A DNA stretch of 46,399 nucleotides from RGIG3135 sp964477115 (GTDB lineage Bacteria; Actinomycetota; Coriobacteriia; Coriobacteriales; Eggerthellaceae): positions 1 through 46,399 of the forward strand of contig CAYZCY010000009.1 of the NCBI GenBank assembly GCA_964477115.1, written 5' to 3'. Both the position numbers and the translations under genes were made by a program. Of the stretch, positions 25,414-33,679 are shown one piece after another (position 1 is the stretch's first letter; the number at the start of each line of letters is the position of its first letter). Below the pieces are notes generated by a model, which was not told where the DNA came from, did not search any database, and saw only the letters and a program-made list of their open reading frames with translations.

Positions 25414-25848
25414 TTACTTCGTGGAACCATCCGCAACGCTCAGCTGGAGCTCATACCATTCCAGTCGAGTGCGGCTCGTCTCGAGCTCGATCTTGGACTG
25501 ATCATCATCAGCCTTCTCAAGCTCTTCGATGCTCTTGCGCATTTCGTCAGCCTTCTGACGAACCTCGGCAGCATCGATCTTGCTGACCTCGACACCGAAA
25601 CGGCCAAGGACCGTCAGGATGTCGTTGAAGACCTGTGCGGCACCTTCCATGAGAAGGAACTCGCGGCGGTCCTTGCCTTCAGCATCAAGCCACAGGGAAA
25701 GGATGCCCTTGCTGTTCGTACCTACGAACAGCTCATGACCGGGAAGAACACCATAGCTGCCGTCTGCACCGGGGATGCTCGCATAAGCGACGTCACCCGA
25801 GAACAGCTCTCGCGTGGGGGTAGCCACTGTGCAGCGAAGTGTTGCCAT
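25414..25848 (-). CDS. atpC: ATP synthase F1 subunit epsilon
   Basis: Central-stalk subunit of 144 residues that modulates ATP hydrolysis. The N-terminal beta-sandwich shows LRCTVATPTRELFSGDVAYASIPGADGSYGVLPGHE. A helical C-terminal hairpin follows (residues about 90-135, rich in Glu/Lys/Asp). It starts two bases after atpD and is the last gene of the operon, before the hairpin at 25355. Confidence 0.95.
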   Translation of the reverse strand: MATLRCTVATPTRELFSGDVAYASIPGADGSYGVLPGHELFVGTNSKGILSLWLDAEGKDRREFLLMEGAAQVFNDILTVLGRFGVEVSKIDAAEVRQKADEMRKSIEELEKADDDQSKIELETSRTRLEWYELQLSVADGSTK

Positions 25849-25850
25849 GG

Positions 25851-27290
25851 TTAGTCTTCCTTCTGCATTGCGTCGTAAGCGGCGTAAACGTCCTCAATTG
25901 CTCCCTTGTAGACGAAGCACTGCTCGGGGATGTGGTCGCACTTGCCGTCGAGAATCTCGGCGAAGGAGCGAACGGTGTCCTCGATCTTGACGTACTTGCC
26001 GGGGTTGCCGGTGAAGACCTCAGCCACGTGGAACGGCTGACCCAGGAACTTCTGGATCTTACGTGCACGGTTAACGGTAAGCTTCTGGTCCTCGGAAAGC
26101 TCGTCCATACCCAGAATTGCGATGATGTCCTGCAGGTCCTTGTAGGCCTGGAGAACCTGCTGAACGCCGGTAGCCACGCGATAGTGCTCGTCGCCGACGA
26201 TCTCGGGATCGAGTGCACGAGAGGTGGAGTCCAGCGGGTCAACAGCCGGGTAAATGCCAAGCTCGGCGATGGAACGGGAAAGAACCGTCTTAGCGTCGAG
26301 GTGGGTAAAGGTCGTTGCCGGAGCCGGGTCGGTAAGGTCGTCAGCGGGAACGTAAACTGCCTGAACCGACGTGATGGAGCCGGTTGCGGTAGAGGTAATA
26401 CGCTCCTGCATGTCGCCCATCTCGGTTGCCAGAGTGGGCTGGTAGCCAACTGCGGAAGGCATACGGCCGAGAAGTGCGGAAACCTCAGAACCTGCCTGGG
26501 TGAAGCGGAAGACGTTGTCAACGAAGAGAAGAACGTCCTGGCCCTGATCACGGAAGTACTCTGCCTCGGTCAGGCCAGCAAGGCCGACGCGCAGACGAGC
26601 TCCCGGAGGCTCGTTCATCTGGCCGTAAACAAGACAGGTCTTGTTGATAACGCCAGACTCGCTCATCTCGAGGAACAGGTCGGTACCCTCACGGGTACGC
26701 TCGCCTACGCCGGTGAAGACGGAGGTGCCACCATGCTCCTGTGCGAGGTTGTTGATGAGCTCCTGAATACAAACGGTCTTGCCAACGCCTGCACCGCCGA
26801 ACAGACCAGTCTTACCGCCCTTAACATAAGGCTCGATGAGGTCGATAACCTTGATGCCGGTCTCGAAGATCTCGGTCGTGGTGGTCAGGGTGTCGAATGC
26901 CGGTGCGGGGTGGTGGATGGGCATCCAACCCTCAACCTCGGGCATCGGCTTGCCGTCTACCGGCTCGCCCATAACGTTCCAGATGCGGCCGAGGGTGTTA
27001 GGACCAACGGGCATCATGATCGGAGCGCCGGTATCGACTGCCTCGATACCGCGCACCATACCATCGGTGGAAGACATAGCAACGGTACGCACGAGGTCGC
27101 CCGGAAGATGGGTCTGGACCTCGAGGATCGTGCTCACCTCACCCATGGGGGTCTTTGCGTTAACGGTCAAAGCATTGTAGATGGCCGGCATCGCATCCGG
27201 CGGGAACTCAACATCTACAACGGCGCCGACAATACGGACGATACGTCCGGTCGCGCCCTGCTTGGCCGCTTTTTCGATAATTTCAGCCAT
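25851..27290 (-). CDS. atpD: ATP synthase F1 subunit beta
   Basis: Catalytic subunit of 479 residues. The P-loop GGAGVGKTV, the catalytic Glu in GVGERTREG, the DELSEED-loop equivalent reading MDELSEDQK, and ALLGRMPSAVGYQPTL are all visible. It abuts atpG with no spacing (the stop TAA is immediately followed by the ATG). Length and order are standard. Confidence 0.98.
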   Translation of the reverse strand: MAEIIEKAAKQGATGRIVRIVGAVVDVEFPPDAMPAIYNALTVNAKTPMGEVSTILEVQTHLPGDLVRTVAMSSTDGMVRGIEAVDTGAPIMMPVGPNTLGRIWNVMGEPVDGKPMPEVEGWMPIHHPAPAFDTLTTTTEIFETGIKVIDLIEPYVKGGKTGLFGGAGVGKTVCIQELINNLAQEHGGTSVFTGVGERTREGTDLFLEMSESGVINKTCLVYGQMNEPPGARLRVGLAGLTEAEYFRDQGQDVLLFVDNVFRFTQAGSEVSALLGRMPSAVGYQPTLATEMGDMQERITSTATGSITSVQAVYVPADDLTDPAPATTFTHLDAKTVLSRSIAELGIYPAVDPLDSTSRALDPEIVGDEHYRVATGVQQVLQAYKDLQDIIAILGMDELSEDQKLTVNRARKIQKFLGQPFHVAEVFTGNPGKYVKIEDTVRSFAEILDGKCDHIPEQCFVYKGAIEDVYAAYDAMQKED

Positions 27291-28214
27291 TTATTCCTCC
27301 AAAGCTGCGGCACCGCCAACGATCTCGGTGATCTCGGTGGTAATAGCACCCTGACGCGCACGGTTGTAGATGCGGGTCAGCGTAGAGACCATCTCGTTAG
27401 CATTGTCGGTAGCCGACTTCATTGCGTTGCGGCGAGCGCCTTGTTCGCCCGCAGCCGAGTCGAGAAGTGCGTAGTAATATGCATTGCGCAGATACGCTTT
27501 CATCAGGTAGAACATGACCGACTCGGGGTCGGGCTCGAACTCGATATCGCCGGGAATCTTCTCGTTGTCCTCGAGGAACTCCTTGAAGGGATTCTCCTGC
27601 TTGTTCAAACCCAAAAGCTCGGCATAGGACTGCTGGTTGATCGGCAGAACCTGCTGCTCGACCAGCCTCTGCTCTGCGGCGTTCTTCGCATGGTTGTACA
27701 CGATGAAAACCTCATCGAGTCGACCATAGTGATAGCCGTCGCCCGAGTAGAGGGAGATCTGCGCTGCCTGCTCGTAAGTAGGATCAGCGGACAGACCTGC
27801 AAACTCCATAACCGGCTTGATGTTGCGATACTTGAAGAAGCCGATAGCCTTCTTGCCGCATGCAACAACCTCGACCTCGATGCCCTGACGTTCCTTCTCC
27901 CTGATGAGTTTGTCGGCGGCACGCAGCACGTTGCTGTTGAAACCACCAGCAAGGCCACGGTCAGACGTCACGACAACGACAAGAGCACGCTTGACCTCAT
28001 CATGCACCTGCAGAAGAGGCTCGGAGTCAGCCGGAGCGTACTTGGCCGTACTGATGAGCATGTCCGAAATGGCACATGCCCAGGGCAGAGCGTCCATAGC
28101 GCGCTCGGTTGCCTTGCGGATCTTAGCAGCAGCGACCATTTCCATGGTGCGCGTGATCTGCTTCGTCGAAGTAACGGAGCTGATTCGCCTTTCAATATCG
28201 TGAAGGTTGGGCAT
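27291..28214 (-). CDS. atpG: ATP synthase F1 subunit gamma
   Basis: Rotor shaft of F1, 307 residues, with the N-terminal helix (DIERRISSVTSTKQITRTM), VVVTSDRGLAGGFNSNV in the Rossmann-like domain, and the C-terminal helix (SATDNANEMVSTLTRIYNRA). All are conserved contact regions with alpha3beta3. It lies between atpA (13-base gap) and atpD in the normal order. Confidence 0.97.
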   Translation of the reverse strand: MPNLHDIERRISSVTSTKQITRTMEMVAAAKIRKATERAMDALPWACAISDMLISTAKYAPADSEPLLQVHDEVKRALVVVVTSDRGLAGGFNSNVLRAADKLIREKERQGIEVEVVACGKKAIGFFKYRNIKPVMEFAGLSADPTYEQAAQISLYSGDGYHYGRLDEVFIVYNHAKNAAEQRLVEQQVLPINQQSYAELLGLNKQENPFKEFLEDNEKIPGDIEFEPDPESVMFYLMKAYLRNAYYYALLDSAAGEQGARRNAMKSATDNANEMVSTLTRIYNRARQGAITTEITEIVGGAAALEE

Positions 28215-28227
28215 GGTCTACCTACCT

Positions 28228-29793
28228 TTACGCCGAAACTGCGAAGGACTGCTTGAAGCCACCGATGGCAGCCTTCAGATCAGCCTTGATCTCGTCGGTC
28301 AGCTTCTTCTCGTTCACGATTGCAGCGAGAACCTCGGGCTTGGAAGCGCGGAGGTAGTCGAGCAGCTCGGTACGGAAGCGAACAACGTCCTCAACCGGCA
28401 GGTCATCCAGGAAGCCCTCGTTACCAGCGAAGATAGCAGCAACCTGCTCCTCAACCGGCATCGGCATGTAGCGACCCTGCTTCAGAAGCTCGGTCATGCG
28501 CGCGCCGCGGTTGAGCTGGTCCTGCGTAGCCTTGTCGAGGTCGGAACCGAACTGGGTGAAGGCCTGGAGCTCACGGTAGGAAGCGAGGTCAAGACGCAGA
28601 GAGCCTGCGACCTGCTTCATAGCCTTGATCTGAGCGGAGCCGCCAACTCGGGAAACCGAGATACCAACGTCAACTGCCGGGCGCTGGCCCTGGAAGAAGA
28701 GGTCGGTCTGCAGGAAGATCTGACCGTCGGTAATGGAAATAACGTTGGTCGGAATGTAAGCAGAGACGTCGCCAGCCTGGGTCTCGATGATCGGCAGTGC
28801 GGTCATGGAGCCAGAGCCGTTCTCCTCGGACATCTTAACTGCGCGCTCGAGCAGGCGAGAGTGCAGGTAGAAGACGTCGCCCGGATAAGCCTCGCGTCCC
28901 GGAGGACGGCGAAGGGTCAGAGACATCTGACGATAAGCAACAGCCTGCTTGGAAAGGTCATCGTAAATGATGAGGACGGCGCGACCCGGATTCTCAGCGG
29001 AAGCCGGCTGACCATCATCACCGTTGTAGATGAAGTACTCGCCCATTGCTGCGCCAGCCATCGGGGCGATGTACTGCAGCGGAGCGGAGTCGGATGCGTT
29101 AGCGGCAACGACGATGGTCTTCTCCATGACGCCGTAGCGCTCGAGGGTCTCAACGATGCCCGCAACGGTGGATGCCTTCTGACCGATGGCAACGTAGATG
29201 CAGAGAACGTCGGTTTCCTTCTGGTTGATGATGGCGTCAACCGCGATAGCGGTCTTACCAGTCTGGCGGTCGCCAATGATGAGCTCGCGCTGGCCGCGGC
29301 CAATCGGAATCATCGAGTCGATTGCCAGAATACCGGTCTGAACCGGCTCGTGAACCGGCTGACGGGAAATAACGCCAGGAGCCTTGAACTCGACGGGGCG
29401 ATAGCCCTCGGCCTTGATGGGGCCCTTGCCGTCGATAGGCATACCGAGCGGGTTGACAACGCGGCCGAGCAGACCCTTGCCTGCCGGAACCTCCACGATA
29501 CGACCGGTGGTGCGAACCTGGTCGTTTTCCTTGATTGCGGTGACGTCACCGAGAAGAACGGCGCCAACCTCGTCCTCTTCGAGGTTCTGAGCCAGACCGT
29601 AAACGGTCTTGCCACCCTCTCCGACGAACTCGAGGAGCTCACCAGCCATAGCGTCACGCAGGCCATCAACGCGAGCAATACCGTCGCCGACCTGGATAAC
29701 CGTACCGACCTCGCGAGACTCGACACTGAGGTTCAGTGCATCAAGCTGCTTACGCAGAGCATCGTCAATAGACTTAGCGGTGATTTCAGTCAC
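28228..29793 (-). CDS. atpA: ATP synthase F1 subunit alpha
   Basis: Non-catalytic nucleotide-binding subunit, 521 residues. P-loop GDRQTGKTA, VYVAIGQK-type segment IYVAIGQKAS and the loop LRRPPGREAYPGD are present. Two starts compete: ATG at 29799 with a GGAGG only three bases away, and GTG at 29793 sharing one base with the atpH stop and placed nine bases from the same GGAGG. The GTG form, giving an N-terminus TEITAKSIDDALRKQL, is preferred. Confidence 0.97.
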   Translation of the reverse strand: MTEITAKSIDDALRKQLDALNLSVESREVGTVIQVGDGIARVDGLRDAMAGELLEFVGEGGKTVYGLAQNLEEDEVGAVLLGDVTAIKENDQVRTTGRIVEVPAGKGLLGRVVNPLGMPIDGKGPIKAEGYRPVEFKAPGVISRQPVHEPVQTGILAIDSMIPIGRGQRELIIGDRQTGKTAIAVDAIINQKETDVLCIYVAIGQKASTVAGIVETLERYGVMEKTIVVAANASDSAPLQYIAPMAGAAMGEYFIYNGDDGQPASAENPGRAVLIIYDDLSKQAVAYRQMSLTLRRPPGREAYPGDVFYLHSRLLERAVKMSEENGSGSMTALPIIETQAGDVSAYIPTNVISITDGQIFLQTDLFFQGQRPAVDVGISVSRVGGSAQIKAMKQVAGSLRLDLASYRELQAFTQFGSDLDKATQDQLNRGARMTELLKQGRYMPMPVEEQVAAIFAGNEGFLDDLPVEDVVRFRTELLDYLRASKPEVLAAIVNEKKLTDEIKADLKAAIGGFKQSFAVSA

Positions 29794-30371
29794 TAGCATT
29801 CACCTCCATCTGATGTGTCTTTGAGCACGTTGCGAGCATGGTTAAGCTGGGAAATGACGCTTGCGTCGATGTACTTACCATTGGTGCTCATGATGATGCC
29901 GCCCAAAATGGACTTGTCAATGCGCTCACGCAGCACGACGGTCTTGCCCAGATCGGCTTCGGCCTTTTCAGTAATGATGTGGCGCAGGTTGTCGTCGAGT
30001 GCAACAACGGTCGTAACGTCTACCACACACACATTCAACTTGGAATCAAGTAGTTCTCCGAACGCCTTGCTGACACGATCCAGAAGACCCGCATCGCCGC
30101 GCTCTGCCATGACGGCAAAGACCTCGACGAAAGCCGGGTTGCAGTCTGCGAAGACGGCCTTCACCAGGCCGTTGCGCTGTTCCGGGGTGTAGCCAGCGTT
30201 GTTAAGAGCGCCAGAGAGTTCCATGTCGGAGTGCATGATGGAGAGGATCTCCTCCATCTGGTTACGCACCTCGAGCACGGCATCCTGCCCGCCAGCTTCG
30301 TTCGCAGCGTCAAACATGACGCTTGCATACGTAGCAATTTCTTCTTTGACGACAAGACGATTAGTTGGCAT
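29793..30371 (-). CDS. atpH: ATP synthase F1 subunit delta
   Basis: Peripheral-stalk cap linking F1 to subunit b; 192 residues. The helical N-terminal domain (TYASVMFDAANEAG) and the C-terminal motif containing GKTVVLRERIDKSILGGI fit OSCP/delta. Its start overlaps the atpF end by 11 bases and its stop touches the atpA GTG, indicating tight coupling. Confidence 0.94.
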   Translation of the reverse strand: MPTNRLVVKEEIATYASVMFDAANEAGGQDAVLEVRNQMEEILSIMHSDMELSGALNNAGYTPEQRNGLVKAVFADCNPAFVEVFAVMAERGDAGLLDRVSKAFGELLDSKLNVCVVDVTTVVALDDNLRHIITEKAEADLGKTVVLRERIDKSILGGIIMSTNGKYIDASVISQLNHARNVLKDTSDGGEC

Positions 30372-30969
30372 TGAAGCTACCTGCCTCGCTCACATAGCGC
30401 TCGATGATCTTGCGATGCTCGTCATCGGTGAGATCCTCGCCGATGAGACGTGCTGCAACATCAACCGAAACGTCGGCGACGGAAGCCTGAAGCTCGGCAA
30501 CAGCCTGCTTCTTCTCGGCCTCGATAGCAACCTTCGCCTTAGCAATCATGTCAGCCGCCTCAGCCTGGGCCTTAGCGGTGATGTCAGCCTTGACAGCCTC
30601 TGCCGTTGCGCGAGCCTCGGCAACGATCTGAGAAGACTGAGCCTTCGCGTCTGCGAGCTGCGTCTTGTACTCTGCGAGAATGCGTTCGCTCTCGATCTGA
30701 GCTTCCTCGGACTTCTTCAGGGCTTCCCTGATGGTGTTCTCGCGCTTCTCCAGCATGCCGTTGAAGGCAGGCCAGCCAAACTTACCGAGAATGATCCAGA
30801 GGATGATGAAGGCGATCAACATGGGAACGAATTCCATCATGTCGGGGAGGATTGCAGAGATGCCTGCAGCCTCCTCACCTTCGCTAGCAAACGCAAGCGC
30901 AGGGAAAGCAGCAACCGCAGCGAGCGCGCAAGCGCCAAGCTTTGCTACTTTGTTTGCTCTTGCTTTCAC
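30361..30969 (-). CDS. atpF: ATP synthase Fo subunit b with signal-peptide-like N-terminus
   Basis: Peripheral-stalk subunit b, 202 residues. The membrane anchor (FVPMLIAFIILWIILGKFGW, about residues 47-66) is followed by a long Ala/Glu/Lys-rich helix, as in the family. Unusually, residues 1-30 form a basic-hydrophobic segment ending in ALAFA, like a Sec signal peptide with an AxA cleavage site. The domain between it and the anchor is acidic. Ordinary b subunits start directly with the anchor. GGAGG-type spacing supports this start. Overlaps atpH by 11 bases. Confidence 0.93.
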   Translation of the reverse strand: MKARANKVAKLGACALAAVAAFPALAFASEGEEAAGISAILPDMMEFVPMLIAFIILWIILGKFGWPAFNGMLEKRENTIREALKKSEEAQIESERILAEYKTQLADAKAQSSQIVAEARATAEAVKADITAKAQAEAADMIAKAKVAIEAEKKQAVAELQASVADVSVDVAARLIGEDLTDDEHRKIIERYVSEAGSFNAN

Positions 30970-31031
30970 GTACGTACCTCCTTCTAGCCTTTTTTTGGCT
31001 TAAAAGTTAAACCGAAATCAGACCAGAGAAT

Positions 31032-31250
31032 TTACATAATGAAGGCGAGAACGAAGCCGATGAGGGCGAGTGCCTCAGCGAGTGCTGCACCAATGATGAA
31101 GTTGGTGAACATACGGCCAGCGAGCTCCGGCTGACGAGCGGAAGCGACGCAGCAGCCATAGCAGGCGATGCCGATGCCGATGCCAGGGCCGATTGCGCCG
31201 AGGCCATAGCCGACGACCTTCAGTGCGGCAATGATAAGAGTAGTTTCCAT
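31032..31250 (-). CDS. atpE: ATP synthase Fo subunit c
   Basis: Rotor-ring proteolipid, 72 residues, two helices joined by the RQPE loop (39-42). The ion-binding carboxylate is Glu59 in ALAEALALIG. The Gln in helix 1 and the Ser/Thr after the Glu that mark Na+-binding rings are absent, which favours proton coupling. Helix 1 carries three cysteines (30, 33, 34), which is uncommon in a c subunit. Confidence 0.96.
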   Translation of the reverse strand: METTLIIAALKVVGYGLGAIGPGIGIGIACYGCCVASARQPELAGRMFTNFIIGAALAEALALIGFVLAFIM

Positions 31251-31311
31251 GAGTTTCCTCCTTTACCGTTTTTGAGCCTGTTTCCCAAAAACAATTACAA
31301 CTATGGTCTCC

Positions 31312-31327
31312 GGCACCACACGGTGCC
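31312..31327 (-). promoter_or_regulatory. Hairpin in the atpB-atpE gap
   Basis: The 146-base gap between atpB and atpE contains GGCACC and GGTGCC around a four-base loop. It is preceded by further short palindromes near 31346-31380. No T-run follows, so a role in mRNA stability or in raising atpE translation is more likely than termination. Confidence 0.35.
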
Positions 31328-31396
31328 AGTTAAACCCTAAGGGTGAGGATGCGCATGCATCCGGGTGCGCACGATGCGCAAACTGCGGGATCTTTC

Positions 31397-32182
31397 CTAG
31401 TGGGAAGAGGTTGCGAGGTTGATGTAGACCGCGCTCAGAATGGTGAAGACGTATGCCTGAAGGAAGGCGACCAGCGTCTCAAGCGCGTACATGGCGATGA
31501 CCATCGCAAACCACGGAATGGTGAGACCGCCGGTGAGAATATCCATGGACTGGATGCCCGTGGTCAAGAAGACGCTCGAGGCAAGCGCGAAGATGCCGAG
31601 GACCATGTGGCCTGCGAACATGTTGCCGTAGAGTCGGACTGCCAGGGTGAGCCAGCGAAGGATAAGCGAGATGAGCTCGAAGAACCAGATGATCGGAACC
31701 ATCGGCTTCGGCAGGCCAGACGGAGCCAGGGACTTGATGTAGTTCAGTCCGCCGTGAGCCTTAATGCCGTAGTAGTTAAAGTAGAAGAAAGAAATGGTTG
31801 CCAGCGCCCAGGTGACAGAGATGGTGCCCGTCGGGGTCTTGCAGCCGGGGATCAGGCCAACGAAGTTGGAGATCAGGATAAAGAAGAACAGCGTTGCCAG
31901 GAAGGGAACGTGCTTCTTGTAGCCATGGCCGATAACGCCTTCGCCCATGTCCTTGGCCACGAAGTTGTAGCCGTACTCAACAATGCTCGCGAACTTGCCG
32001 CTCGGAACAATGGTGAGCTTCTTTGCCGCTGCCATAACCACAGCGAGAGTGATGAGCCAGCAGATGATCATCCAGAGGATGTACTGCGTCATGCCTACCT
32101 CGGCGGTGCCGATAACGATTGCGGAGTCAAACGACGCCTGAAGGTGAGGCACTTCACTCGAGAGAATACTAAGAGCGTCCAC
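31397..32182 (-). CDS. atpB: ATP synthase Fo subunit a
   Basis: Stator half-channel subunit, 261 residues, five to six helices. The essential Arg is in LAVRLYGNMFAGH, and the last helices resemble the family (VAFLQAYVFTILSAVYINLA). The start is GTG at 32182 with AAGG upstream. It follows the small membrane protein at 32198-32482 by 15 bases. Confidence 0.96.
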   Translation of the reverse strand: MDALSILSSEVPHLQASFDSAIVIGTAEVGMTQYILWMIICWLITLAVVMAAAKKLTIVPSGKFASIVEYGYNFVAKDMGEGVIGHGYKKHVPFLATLFFFILISNFVGLIPGCKTPTGTISVTWALATISFFYFNYYGIKAHGGLNYIKSLAPSGLPKPMVPIIWFFELISLILRWLTLAVRLYGNMFAGHMVLGIFALASSVFLTTGIQSMDILTGGLTIPWFAMVIAMYALETLVAFLQAYVFTILSAVYINLATSSH

Positions 32183-32197
32183 GTATCCAACCTTTCC

Positions 32198-32482
32198 TTA
32201 CTTTTTCTTAAAGATCCTGCTTACGCCAAACCCTATGGTCACCACGCACAGGGCGATAGCTTCAGCCAAAGCAAAGTAGAGCACCACGTCTCGTGCAAGC
32301 TGCACGCACGCGATAGCCGATGCAAAGAGGATTGCGAAAGAAGCCAAAAGACACAGCATCAAGATGGCCATGGGACCGAAATTGCTGGTCGAAGTAGTAC
32401 GCTTCGTCATGCGCAGGCCGAAGGCCAAAGGAACAAAACCCAAGACCCCGACGAGTGCTCCTAATGCAACTGCTACTGCCAT
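32198..32482 (-). CDS. atpI: AtpI-like small membrane protein heading the atp operon
   Basis: A 94-residue protein with about four hydrophobic segments and a basic C-terminus (FKKK). Sequence identity to AtpI cannot be shown by eye, but size, topology and position immediately upstream of atpB match the subunit I/AtpI class, which assists c-ring assembly or Mg2+ supply. AGCAGGGT lies directly before the ATG. No strong promoter hexamers stand out; a weak one (TTGTAG, then TATCAT) lies at about 32535-32570 on the minus strand. Confidence 0.65.
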   Translation of the reverse strand: MAVAVALGALVGVLGFVPLAFGLRMTKRTTSTSNFGPMAILMLCLLASFAILFASAIACVQLARDVVLYFALAEAIALCVVTIGFGVSRIFKKK

Positions 32483-32624
32483 ACCCTGCTCTCATCTGAG
32501 CGCAAATGCGCAAAATGCCTATAGAACCTCAGGTATGATAACGGATATCTTCACATCCCCTACAAGATTCTTTCAAAAACATGGCAGACGGCGCGAAAGA
32601 TTCACAGGCGGCTCTCATGCTTTT

Positions 32625-33077
32625 TTAGCCGCAAAACTCCCGCATCTGCATGCCTGCCTCCTTAAGCATGGACATGGCCAGCTCATCCGGGTACGGGTTC
32701 TGGTACACGACTTCCTTAATACCCGAGTTGATGATCATCTTCGCGCACACCACGCAAGGCTGCGTGTTCACGTAAATGGTGGCTCCATCGATATTGATGC
32801 CGTAACGGGCGGCCTGGATGATGGCGTTTTGCTCGGCATGGAGGCCGCGGCAGATCTCATGACGCTGCCCGCTGGGAACGCCGAGCTCCTGACGCAGGCA
32901 GCCGGTCTGCGCACAGTGGGCAAGGCCCGTGGGCACTCCGTTGTAGCCCGTGGCCAAGATGCGCCGATCCTTCACAATGACCGCGCCAACGCCTCGGCGC
33001 AGGCAGGTGGTGCGTGTGGCCACCTCGTTGGCAAGCTTCATGAAGTATTCGTCCCAGCTGGGTCTGTTGTCCAACAT
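32625..33077 (-). CDS. dCMP/cytidine deaminase-family protein
   Basis: A 150-residue zinc-dependent deaminase of the dCMP deaminase (ComEB-like) group. The zinc and catalytic residues are in GLHAEQNAI and QPCVVCAKM. The conserved GVGAVIVKDRRILATGYNGVP and an extra Cys/His cluster (HCAQTGCLR) are typical of dCMP deaminases. By family it converts dCMP to dUMP for thymidylate synthesis. AGGAG lies seven bases before the ATG. It follows rpiB by 53 bases. Confidence 0.9.
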   Translation of the reverse strand: MLDNRPSWDEYFMKLANEVATRTTCLRRGVGAVIVKDRRILATGYNGVPTGLAHCAQTGCLRQELGVPSGQRHEICRGLHAEQNAIIQAARYGINIDGATIYVNTQPCVVCAKMIINSGIKEVVYQNPYPDELAMSMLKEAGMQMREFCG

Positions 33078-33130
33078 CGATGGACTCCTTGATCTTTCTC
33101 AGAAGGCGCGAGCCTTGAGGCCGTTCGCGC

Positions 33131-33571
33131 TTACTTCGTCTCCAGATTCATGATTTTCTCGACGCGACCCGCATGGCGGCCGCCGCCGAATTCGGTGGAC
33201 AGGAAGGTGTCGAGGATGGCCTTGTTGGTCTCCTCGTCGATGAAGCGCCCGGACAGCGTGATCAGATTAGCATCGTTGTGCTCGCGGGAAAGGGCGGCGA
33301 ACTCGGTGTTGATGATGTTAACCGCGCGGACGCCGTTGATCTTGCAAGCTGCGATTGCCATGCCGATGCCCGTGCCGCACACGAGCACGCCAAAGTCAGC
33401 AGCTCCCTCGGCCACGTCGCGACCGACGAGCTCTGCGAAATCAGGGTAATCGACGCGGTCGTCGTTTGCGGGGCCGCGGTCGCTCACCTCATGGCCGCAC
33501 TCGGCTAGGTAAGCTGCGAGAACCTGCTTCTGATCGAAACCTGCATGGTCGCTTGCGATGCTGATACGCAT
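33131..33571 (-). CDS. rpiB: Ribose-5-phosphate isomerase B
   Basis: Interconverts ribose 5-phosphate and ribulose 5-phosphate. The 146-residue protein has SDHAGFDQK at the N-terminus, the active-site cysteine in VCGTGIGMAIAACKINGVRA, and REHNDANLITLSGRFID. This matches RpiB rather than the unrelated RpiA, and LacA/B homologues are less likely because the CGTGIG context is the RpiB form. Sits between glpK and the deaminase on the same strand. Confidence 0.93.
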   Translation of the reverse strand: MRISIASDHAGFDQKQVLAAYLAECGHEVSDRGPANDDRVDYPDFAELVGRDVAEGAADFGVLVCGTGIGMAIAACKINGVRAVNIINTEFAALSREHNDANLITLSGRFIDEETNKAILDTFLSTEFGGGRHAGRVEKIMNLETK

Positions 33572-33679
33572 GATGAGCCTTTCTTCCGTTTATGCCTTTT
33601 CAGCCGTATGGCTTGAAGATACCTTAGCTTTACCTTCCGCTTGTTGCAAAGGGGTGAAAATACCGCCCAGGGCGCGCTG

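Noticed and set aside
25839..28256. An 805-residue open frame on the plus strand opposite atpD and atpG
   Set aside because: It is antisense to two certain genes, has no domain I recognise, and its openness follows from the codon pattern of the real strand.
28207..29796. A 529-residue plus-strand frame opposite atpA
   Set aside because: Same reason: it mirrors atpA and contains no recognisable family.
31032..31250. A sodium-translocating ATP synthase
   Set aside because: The c subunit lacks the Gln of helix 1 and the Ser/Thr after Glu59 that form the Na+ site.
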